Position numbers and translations under genes: made by a program
Shown here: positions 1-5,746 of the stretch, one piece after another
Layout of the letters: the number at the start of each line of letters is the position of its first letter
Position numbering within the stretch: the first letter of the stretch is position 1
Assembly (NCBI GenBank): GCA_024642805.1
Contig: JAHEAK010000375.1
Coordinates: 1 to 5,746, forward strand
Origin: Kofleriaceae bacterium
Lineage (GTDB): Bacteria > Myxococcota_A > Polyangia > Haliangiales > Haliangiaceae
Direction of reading: 5' to 3'
Length of the DNA stretch: 5,746 nucleotides
Notes under the pieces: model-generated
Seen by the model: the letters and a program-made list of their open reading frames with translations, nothing else
Told to the model about the DNA's origin: nothing
Database searches by the model: none

Positions 1-24
1 TGGTGTCTTTTCCGATGAGAACGC

Positions 25-28
<4 letters not shown>
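1..28 (-). CDS. sucD: Succinyl-CoA ligase alpha subunit, N-terminal fragment
   Basis: Only the first nine codons are in the window; the gene continues beyond base 1. They read MSVLIGKDT, which closely matches the usual start of SucD (E. coli begins MSILIDKNT). The ATG at 28-26 overlaps the sucC stop codon (27-25) in an ATGA arrangement, the typical sucC-sucD junction, so the two subunits are probably translationally coupled and made in equal amounts. By family knowledge the alpha subunit carries the catalytic phosphohistidine and binds CoA, but those parts lie outside the window. The call rests on a very short peptide plus its position, which together are convincing. Confidence 0.85.
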
Positions 29-1197
<1,169 letters not shown>

Positions 1198-1221
1198 TGT
1201 GACTTCCTTGCCAGGTGCGGC

Positions 1222-2154
1222 TTAGTTCTTCTTGAGAGCTTCGACCAGCTCCTTGACGGCGTTGGCGGAGTTGTTGAGCAGGCCCTTCTCGTGATCGTTG
1301 AGTTTGAGCTCGATGACCTTCTCCACGCCGCCTTTGCCAAGAACGCATGGCACGCCGATGAAGAGATCCTTGTGGCCGTACTGGCCATTGAGGAGCGATG
1401 CGCAGGGCAGGACGCGCTTTTTGTCTTTGATGATCGACTCAGCCATGGCCACGGCGCCCGCAGCGGGTGCGTAGAAGGCCGAACCGGTCTTGAGCAGAGC
1501 GACGATTTCGGCGCCGCCCTTGGCGGTGCGCTCGATGATGGAGTCGATGCGCTCTTTGCTGACCAGCTCGGTGAGCGGAATGCCGCCGATCGAGGTGTGG
1601 TTGGGCAACGGCACCATGGTGTCACCGTGGCCACCGAGGACCATGCCGTGCACGTCTTCCACCGAGCAGCCAAGCTCCATGGCGATGAAGGCTTTGTAGC
1701 GAGCCGTGTCGAGCACGCCGGCCATGCCCATGACGCGCTCGCGTGGGAAGCCGAGGGTGTCGAAGGCCACGTGGCACATGGCGTCGAGAGGGTTGGCGAC
1801 GACGATGACGCACGCGTTGGGCGAGGTCTTCTTCACTTCGTTGCAGACCGTCGCCATGATCTTCTTGTTGGTGGCCAGAAGGTCGTCACGGCTCATGCCG
1901 GGCTTGCGAGGAATGCCGCTGGTGATGATGACGACGTCGGAGTTGGCGGTGGCGTCGTAGCTGTTGCTGCCGATGACGTTGCAATCGGAGTCGACGACCG
2001 GCGTGGACTCCATCAGGTCGAGGGCCTTGCCTTGTGGCATGCCTTCCAGGATGTCGACGAGAACGCAGTCGGCGAGCTCTTTGGCGACAATCCAGTGGGC
2101 GCAGGTAGCGCCGACGTTACCGGCACCGATGACAGAAACTTTTGATCTTCCCAT
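1222..2154 (-). CDS. mdh: Malate dehydrogenase, NAD-dependent (LDH-like type)
   Basis: Interconverts malate and oxaloacetate with NAD in the cytosol, as a TCA-cycle step. The 310 residues are the normal length for the LDH-like MDH family found in many bacteria, as opposed to the E. coli type. The Rossmann motif GAGNVGA is at 10-16, and Asp34 ends the second strand, which favours NAD over NADP. The active-site loop reads PRKPGMSR (82-89). Arg83 in place of the lactate dehydrogenase glutamine marks malate specificity. Further conserved points are VANPLDAM (119-126), Asp149 and Arg152 in GVLDTAR, and the catalytic His176 in GGHGDTMVP. The start ATG is preceded by AGGA (2163-2166) at eight bases. 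It is the first gene of the mdh-sucC-sucD operon, so the promoter should lie in the 230 bases shared with the divergent gene to the right. No anomaly seen. Confidence 0.97.
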   Translation of the reverse strand: MGRSKVSVIGAGNVGATCAHWIVAKELADCVLVDILEGMPQGKALDLMESTPVVDSDCNVIGSNSYDATANSDVVIITSGIPRKPGMSRDDLLATNKKIMATVCNEVKKTSPNACVIVVANPLDAMCHVAFDTLGFPRERVMGMAGVLDTARYKAFIAMELGCSVEDVHGMVLGGHGDTMVPLPNHTSIGGIPLTELVSKERIDSIIERTAKGGAEIVALLKTGSAFYAPAAGAVAMAESIIKDKKRVLPCASLLNGQYGHKDLFIGVPCVLGKGGVEKVIELKLNDHEKGLLNNSANAVKELVEALKKN

Positions 2155-2237
2155 GGCTGTAGTCCTCTTGGGTCCTTGCGTGTTGACAGGCTGCCGCCGG
2201 GAGCGTCCCGAGGGGCAGCGATCCGATTGTTGGCGGC

Positions 2238-2267
2238 TGTTTACCGCGCAATCACCGGGGCTTGCAA
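2238..2267 (-). promoter_or_regulatory. Weak candidate promoter for the mdh-sucC-sucD operon
   Basis: Reading toward mdh, TTGCAA (2262-2267) is followed after 18 bases by TAAACA (2238-2243). This gives a -35-like and a -10-like hexamer about 85 bases upstream of the mdh ATG. The -10 match is only three of six, so this is the best candidate I could find by eye rather than a convincing site. A promoter is expected somewhere in 2155-2384 because mdh is the first gene on this strand. Confidence 0.2.
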
Positions 2268-2348
2268 GGCGAGGGGGACGCGGCCTTTGCGGGAGTGCTC
2301 ATGCCGCTGCGATCGTTGGCCCTGCATGCGTATGAGCCCTCGCTGGCT

Positions 2349-2377
2349 TTCTGGAGCCCGCAGCAAGTCGCTACACT
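2349..2377 (+). promoter_or_regulatory. Candidate -10 box directly before the YkvA-like gene
   Basis: TACACT (2372-2377) differs from the -10 consensus at two positions and ends seven bases before the ATG at 2385. The -35 position holds TTCTGG (2349-2354), a poor match at a 17-base spacing. If used, transcription would begin at about 2384-2385 and the message would be essentially leaderless. That would agree with the absence of a ribosome binding site before this ATG. Confidence 0.25.
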
Positions 2378-2384
2378 CGCGCAC

Positions 2385-2957
2385 ATGTCCCAGCCAGAAA
2401 AAACCAAGAACAGCGAATACCTCAGCGCCTTCCAAGAGTGGATCTCGACCATCGCCGAGGACGTCGCGCTGCTCGAGGCCATCGTCGACAATGGCAAGAT
2501 CGATCGCCAGGCGCGCCTACATGCGGCGGCCGCTCTCAACTACCTGGTGTCGCGCATGGATCTGGTGCCAGACTGGGAGAAGAGCGTCGGCCTCATCGAC
2601 GACCTGATGGTCATTCGCCTGTGTTTGGAACTGGCGAGCCAGAATCGCCTCGATCAGGGCCTCGAGGACTCCGCGCACATCATTGCCCTTGGTCGCCTCC
2701 TCAACGACGGCGCCCGCATCGACGGTTTCCTGGGCGAGGAGCTGAGCGGCAAGCTGCGACGCTACTGTGGCAAGCTCACTGACACGGCGGTGCGTGGACG
2801 AAGCTGCTCACTGGTCCTGGAGAGCAAAGAGGAGCGCGCCAAGCTCTACGCCGAAGTCGCGCAAGACCTGAAACGCGCGCCCGAGGCAAGCTTTGCCGAT
2901 CCGGAGGCGCTGGCTGTGAAGTTCAAGAGTTATCTCGCCCACAAGCTGAAGAACTGA
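2385..2957 (+). CDS. YkvA-like (DUF1232) domain protein
   Basis: A 190-residue, mostly helical, charged protein with no signal peptide or clear membrane span, so probably cytosolic. Residues 47-77 resemble the DUF1232/YkvA core: a run of alanines, NYLVSRMDLVPDW (52-64), then VGLIDDLMVIRL (68-79). This fits the family pattern of YLxSPxDLxPD followed by hydrophobic LxDDLxVL. The molecular role of YkvA-type proteins is not established. The part after residue 85 is not recognised. The start is uncertain. ATG 2385 gives a hydrophilic N-terminus and sits just after a -10-like box but lacks a ribosome binding site. An in-frame ATG at 2301 has GGGAG (2291-2295) five bases upstream and would add 28 residues. 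I prefer 2385 because the extension looks noncoding in character. It is divergent from mdh and 68 bases before the next gene, with which it may be co-transcribed. Confidence 0.8.
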   Translation: MSQPEKTKNSEYLSAFQEWISTIAEDVALLEAIVDNGKIDRQARLHAAAALNYLVSRMDLVPDWEKSVGLIDDLMVIRLCLELASQNRLDQGLEDSAHIIALGRLLNDGARIDGFLGEELSGKLRRYCGKLTDTAVRGRSCSLVLESKEERAKLYAEVAQDLKRAPEASFADPEALAVKFKSYLAHKLKN

Positions 2958-3010
2958 CCAGAAGTTAAGTGACAGCCGGCAACTCCTTTGGTAACTCTCC
3001 CCCGGTCCAG

Positions 3011-3016
3011 AGGAGG
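3011..3016 (+). promoter_or_regulatory. Ribosome binding site, AGGAGG
   Basis: A perfect AGGAGG nine bases before the ATG at 3026. It decides the start of the exported protein gene in favour of 3026 over the in-frame GTG at 2969. The GTG would put 19 polar residues in front of a well-formed signal peptide. Confidence 0.85.
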
Positions 3017-3025
3017 ACCTGGCTT

Positions 3026-4018
3026 ATGCGCACGTCTCTGCAAATGATCGGTACGTTGTCCCTCTTGCTCGGGCTCGTCTCGGGCACGATTCACACGGCA
3101 AGCGCCGATTCTTTTGATGATGCAGCCAAACTCGCTCGCCCCGTGCACGGCGCTGGCAGCCTGGCGGCGCTCTTCTGGTCCCAGGAGGCCAGCTGTGGCA
3201 AGGAGAAGTCGGATCTATTGCGTCGCCAGTGCCAGGGCGTGCAGCGCGCTCGCAGTGGCTCGGTCTCCGAGCTCACCTATCTGGTCGAGGTCGCTGGCCC
3301 CGCCGTTGACGTGAGCACCGACAGCAAGAAGAACTCCGTGGCAGTGACCTTGCGATCCTGCGTCGCCTGCGAAGAGCAGGGCGCCATCGTCGTGGGCAAG
3401 GGCAACTACCAGGTGAGCAATGGCAAGCTCTTGGCCAATACCCTCAAATCGGCTTCGAAATCCTTCAAGAGCGCGGCTGCTGCCGAGCACTGGGGCAAGT
3501 ACACGGGTGGCCGCTTGCGAGCGCAATTCCTGGTCAAGGTGCCAAGCTCGGCAGAGCGTTTCAAGGCCGCTGGTCGCGATGGCTACAAGGTCGAAGTGGT
3601 TGGCTACCGACTCTACGACCCTTGCCAGGGCAATGTGCTCACCTCGGCTCCAGAGTCCAAGCACGGTCCTGTCGACAGCGAGACCTGCAAAGGCGAGCCT
3701 GAGCTCGTGGAAGACAGCGCGGTCGTCGAGACGCCAGAAGATGTCGCGCCCGATCGCCTGGATGCCACCCAGATCAAAAACGCGATGAACGAGGTCACCA
3801 AGCTGACCGACAAGTGTCACGAGGCCTATGGCATCGATGGCACTGCCAGCTTCAAGATGATCATCGGCGGCAACGGCAAGCTCCTCAAAGTCGAGCAGAG
3901 TGGCGACTTCAAGGGCACCCCGACCGGCATCTGCCTCGACAAGGCCGTGCAGTCAGTGTCCTTTCCCAAGAGCAAGAAGAAGGAAACACCTGTGACCTTC
4001 CCGATCATGCTGCAATAG
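3026..4018 (+). CDS. Exported Cys-rich protein with AgmX/PglI-like C-terminal domain
   Basis: A 330-residue protein with a Sec signal peptide: Arg2, a hydrophobic stretch at about 4-22, and Ala-Ser-Ala cleavage site 25-27. The mature protein is therefore periplasmic or surface located. The middle (about 28-250) is not recognised. It contains cysteines 57, 69, 112, 115, 200 and 221, with 112-115 forming a CVAC motif. The last ~75 residues look like the AgmX/PglI C-terminal domain common in myxobacterial proteins: a helix with Cys264 (DKCHEAYG), a strand ending in GGNGKLLKVEQSG, Cys303 in GICLDKA, then FPKSKKKETPVTFPIML. In that family the two cysteines and the FP...V.FP ending are characteristic. 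Eight cysteines in all suggest up to four disulfides. AgmX and PglI are linked to gliding motility in Myxococcus, but this domain occurs in many other exported proteins, so no motility role is claimed. It lies 68 bases after the YkvA-like gene. Confidence 0.82.
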   Translation: MRTSLQMIGTLSLLLGLVSGTIHTASADSFDDAAKLARPVHGAGSLAALFWSQEASCGKEKSDLLRRQCQGVQRARSGSVSELTYLVEVAGPAVDVSTDSKKNSVAVTLRSCVACEEQGAIVVGKGNYQVSNGKLLANTLKSASKSFKSAAAAEHWGKYTGGRLRAQFLVKVPSSAERFKAAGRDGYKVEVVGYRLYDPCQGNVLTSAPESKHGPVDSETCKGEPELVEDSAVVETPEDVAPDRLDATQIKNAMNEVTKLTDKCHEAYGIDGTASFKMIIGGNGKLLKVEQSGDFKGTPTGICLDKAVQSVSFPKSKKKETPVTFPIMLQ

Positions 4019-4097
4019 CATCGCGGGCCCAGCGGGCATCGCGGGCGTTGCGGGCATCGCCGGCGTTGCGGGCATCGCAGGTGCATCGCGGGTGCAG
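4019..4097. repeat. Degenerate 9/18-base GC-rich tandem array
   Basis: Starts immediately after the stop codon of the exported protein gene. Unit A, CGGGCATCG, occurs exactly at 4033-4041, 4051-4059 and 4069-4077. Unit B, CGGGCGTTG, is at 4042-4050 and, with one change, at 4060-4068. So A and B alternate as an 18-base higher-order repeat. Decayed copies flank the core: CGGGCCCAG at 4024-4032, GCATCG before it, an 11-base variant at 4078-4088 and CGGGTGCAG at 4089-4097. Since the unit is a multiple of three and contains no stop, the array is open in all plus-strand frames, which makes apparent reading frames here uninformative. It is probably a minisatellite produced by slippage; any function is unknown. 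Confidence 0.85.
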
Positions 4098-4341
4098 CGA
4101 TCCCGCGGACTGCAACCTCCCGCCAGGGTCGTGGAGCCTGAGCTGAAAGTCGTTCGCGATTTTGGCGGGCAACGCGCCTAAGTCGCTGTGACGTCTGGGA
4201 AACGGCAGGTCTACCGGCCACCAAGGTGCGGCAGTTGTTCTGGCCAGGGGACTGAGTTCGCCGGTGTCATACGACCCCCTTAGGGCCCCGTTCACCTACA
4301 CAAGTGCACGGATTCGCACATCGTGCGTTCGCTCACCACCC
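4098..4341. other. Intergenic stretch with no gene seen
   Basis: Between the tandem array and the promoter of the lipoprotein gene I see no coding sequence with a ribosome binding site and no tRNA-like fold. There is no hairpin followed by a T run that would be a convincing terminator. The only open frame of note on the minus strand (4295-4005) is a by-product of the stop-free array. The right-hand part contains the inverted repeat at 4315-4327, listed separately. Confidence 0.5.
4315..4327. repeat. Inverted repeat CGCAC-ATC-GTGCG, possible activator site
   Basis: A perfect five-base inverted repeat around a three-base centre, ending 15 bases upstream of the -24 element of the predicted sigma-54 promoter. 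Position and symmetry would suit a regulator binding site. It is short, however, and enhancer-binding proteins usually bind further upstream and at more than one site, so the role is speculative. Confidence 0.3.
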
Positions 4342-4357
4342 TGGCACAGCGGCTGCA
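4342..4357 (+). promoter_or_regulatory. Candidate sigma-54 (RpoN) -24/-12 promoter
   Basis: The sequence TGGCACA, four bases GCGG, then CTGCA fits the sigma-54 consensus TGGCACG-N4-TTGCW with two mismatches. A C precedes it, as preferred. The invariant GG (4343-4344) and GC (4355-4356) are present at the required spacing. Transcription would start near 4368, giving a leader of about 40 bases with a hairpin and a ribosome binding site before the lipoprotein ATG at 4408. Sigma-54 promoters need an ATP-driven enhancer-binding protein, so this gene would be switched by a specific signal. No such regulator gene is in the window. Confidence 0.55.
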
Positions 4358-4371
4358 CTAGGCAGGTGCAT

Positions 4372-4385
4372 CGGATCGTTATCCG
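4372..4385 (+). other. Leader hairpin CGGAT-CGTT-ATCCG
   Basis: A perfect five-base stem with a four-base loop, located at the predicted extreme 5' end of the lipoprotein transcript and eleven bases ahead of its ribosome binding site. It leaves the AAGGA free, so it would more likely stabilise the 5' end than block translation. It is short, and its biological role is unproven. Confidence 0.35.
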
Positions 4386-4395
4386 GCAGCCCCAT

Positions 4396-4400
4396 AAGGA
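4396..4400 (+). promoter_or_regulatory. Ribosome binding site, AAGGA
   Basis: AAGGA with a seven-base spacer before the ATG at 4408. It supports that codon as the start, as does the well-formed lipoprotein signal peptide that begins there. Confidence 0.8.
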
Positions 4401-4407
4401 ACTAGAA

Positions 4408-5746
4408 ATGACCGCCTTCACCAGAAACGCCAGCCCCATCCTTTTTGCTCTCGCCCTCGCCCTCGGCGCGGCTGCCTGTGGAAGTGACGCTTCGAGCGGT
4501 GACCCCGAAGGCGCTTACCTGACCATTCAAGGGGACGCGAACCTCTTTCTTGAGCCCGGCTATCAGCGTGCGCTCGCCGTTCAATATCACGACGGTGCGG
4601 GCAACCCGCTCACCGGCGAAGTGAGCTTCGAGGTTCTTGGCGATTCTCGCGGCTCGGTGATCAGCAAAGACTTTAGCGCCACCAACGCGGCTGGCGAAGC
4701 GACCTTCAGCCTCACGGCTGGTCAACAAGAGACTGTCTTCCGCATTAAGGCGACGGCTGAGTACGCAGCTTCCGTCGAGTGGACGGTCTCCGTCACCGAG
4801 GGCGTCGTTCCTCAAGACATGGACATTCGCGGCCGCTACGAGATCGACAGCGACTTTGACATCATCAACGGCCTGCCAGGCACCGTTGGCACGATTGCCA
4901 ACACCTTTGCCGACATGACTGATGGTCCCAACGACCCTGCGACCTTCGTCCTCGACAAGATTCTCGCCAATCAGAGTGGCACCGTCGCCTCGTTGGTGGG
5001 TGCTCTTCGCCCAGGCCTCGACGGCATCCTAAACAATGTCATCAAAGACAACGCTCCTGGCGTCGTCAACGACCTGCTCAACCTCGGCCAAGACTTCGGT
5101 CAAGTGACCCGCAAGTTCGGCATTGTCTCGACCATGAACGTGGCCGGCGACAGCATCGAAGCTAGCAACATGAGCGCGGTGCACACCATCGGCGCCTACT
5201 CCTTCAACCTCGACAACCAAACCTATCTCTTCACCATGAATGAGCTGGGTGTCGACACCGCCGTCATCGAGAACATTGCCGTCGGCTACGACAAGAGCAC
5301 TGGTGACGTCGAGTTCGCTCAACACCAAATCCCAATGCAGTACGGCGGCTTCCTCGCCATGGCACTCGAAGAGGTCATCATTCCTCGCATCGACGCCCAA
5401 GCGACCGACCTGAAAAGCTTGCTGCAACACAAGATTGATTGCGTCGCTGTCGGAGCTAGCCTGGCCCAGAACGTTGGCATCTTCGGCGCCTCCTTCTACG
5501 AGGGTACCTGCAACGTCGGTATCGAAGCGGCTGCTTCCATCATCATGGAGCAAATTCGCGGCATCGACGACCGCGCTCAGGTCAACATGCTCATCAGCGG
5601 CACCACCAAGATGAAAGACCCATCCGGCGACGGCAAAGCCGACCAGATGACCAAGGGCAACTGGAGCGGCGCGATGGAATACCTGGGCACCATGGGTGCT
5701 CTGGCCGAGGGCTCCAACCCATTCACCGGCGAGAGCACCCATGGTG
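4408..5746 (+). CDS. Lipoprotein with Ig-like domain, 3' end missing
   Basis: Open for 446 codons and still open at the right edge. The start has AAGGA seven bases upstream. Residues 1-23 form a lipoprotein signal peptide (Arg6, then a hydrophobic LALALGAAA run) ending before Cys24, which is followed by Gly-Ser-Asp. The -3 position is Ala rather than the usual Leu. Asp at +4 does not by itself indicate inner-membrane retention, so outer-membrane anchoring is likely but unproven. Residues 37-130 resemble a bacterial Ig-like domain of the Big_1 kind: HDGAGNPLTGEVSFEV (61-76), then TNAAGEATFSLTAG (92-105) and a final VSV strand. Residues 133-400 are not recognised. They contain Cys345 and Cys368, a possible disulfide. 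Residues 404-412 (DPSGDGKAD) look like a calcium-binding loop and are followed by KGNWSG. Possible roles are cell-surface adhesion or binding. Predicted sigma-54 control sets it apart from the genes to its left. Glutamine codons favour CAA (13 of 19), unlike the preceding gene. Confidence 0.88.
   Translation, partial: MTAFTRNASPILFALALALGAAACGSDASSGDPEGAYLTIQGDANLFLEPGYQRALAVQYHDGAGNPLTGEVSFEVLGDSRGSVISKDFSATNAAGEATFSLTAGQQETVFRIKATAEYAASVEWTVSVTEGVVPQDMDIRGRYEIDSDFDIINGLPGTVGTIANTFADMTDGPNDPATFVLDKILANQSGTVASLVGALRPGLDGILNNVIKDNAPGVVNDLLNLGQDFGQVTRKFGIVSTMNVAGDSIEASNMSAVHTIGAYSFNLDNQTYLFTMNELGVDTAVIENIAVGYDKSTGDVEFAQHQIPMQYGGFLAMALEEVIIPRIDAQATDLKSLLQHKIDCVAVGASLAQNVGIFGASFYEGTCNVGIEAAASIIMEQIRGIDDRAQVNMLISGTTKMKDPSGDGKADQMTKGNWSGAMEYLGTMGALAEGSNPFTGESTHG

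Noticed and set aside
2183..2188. Perfect TTGACA on the plus strand
   Set aside because: There is no -10-like hexamer at 16-18 bases downstream (the region reads GC-rich with TCCCGA), so it is not a credible promoter.
2969..3025. GTG at 2969 as an earlier start of the exported protein gene
   Set aside because: It has no ribosome binding site and would bury the signal peptide behind 19 polar residues; ATG 3026 has AGGAGG at nine bases.
2958..3025. Terminator or promoter between the YkvA-like gene and the exported protein gene
   Set aside because: Only a five-base AGTTA/TAACT repeat with a long loop is visible, and no clear promoter hexamers, so the two genes may share a transcript.
3215..3820. 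201-codon open frame on the minus strand
   Set aside because: Antisense to the exported protein gene, which has a perfect ribosome binding site, signal peptide and recognisable C-terminal domain.
4119..4169. Seven-base inverted repeat CCCGCCA / TGGCGGG as a terminator
   Set aside because: The loop is 37 bases and no T run follows the second arm; a chance match is likely.
4005..4295. 96-codon open frame on the minus strand through the tandem array
   Set aside because: Openness comes from the stop-free 9-base repeat; the product is a low-complexity Asp-Ala-Arg-rich tail with no known motif.
5029..5742. 237-codon open frame on the minus strand
   Set aside because: Opposite the lipoprotein gene, with no domain; its composition is that of an antisense shadow, while the plus strand has signal peptide, ribosome binding site and Ig-like motif.

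Overview
The window looks like a piece of a moderately GC-rich Gram-negative chromosome, most likely from the myxobacterial/deltaproteobacterial side of the bacteria (Myxococcota or relatives). The clues are an exported protein ending in what resembles an AgmX/PglI-type C-terminal domain, a lipoprotein whose processed N-terminus would be Cys-Gly-Ser-Asp, a good candidate sigma-54 promoter, and a mdh-sucC-sucD gene order. The taxonomic call is inference; there is no marker RNA gene in the window.

Left part, minus strand (1-2154): a compact TCA-cycle operon read right to left. mdh (malate dehydrogenase) is followed after 24 bases by sucC (succinyl-CoA ligase beta subunit). sucC overlaps by four bases (ATGA) with the first codons of sucD (alpha subunit), which leaves the window at base 1. 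SucC and SucD form one enzyme, so the overlap fits translational coupling. The enzymes cover succinyl-CoA to succinate and malate to oxaloacetate.

Middle part, plus strand (2385-4018): divergent from mdh across about 230 bases. First comes a small cytosolic protein with a YkvA/DUF1232-like core. After 68 bases comes a secreted, eight-cysteine protein of unknown function with the AgmX/PglI-like C-terminal domain.

Right part (4019-5746): directly after the second gene lies a short GC-rich tandem array of 9-base units (about 4019-4097), then about 245 bases in which I see no gene. Next is a regulatory stretch with an inverted repeat, a -24/-12 sigma-54-type promoter, a hairpin and a ribosome binding site. 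It leads into a long lipoprotein gene that runs off the right edge. This gene carries a bacterial Ig-like domain near its N-terminus and a large domain I do not recognise.

I found no mobile element, CRISPR array, tRNA or rRNA. The most interesting objects are the predicted sigma-54-controlled lipoprotein with its leader architecture, the unclassified AgmX/PglI-tail protein, and the tandem array that could extend it as a Gly-Ile-Ala/Gly-Val-Ala tail only after a frame change. Nothing here clearly amounts to a new multi-gene system.
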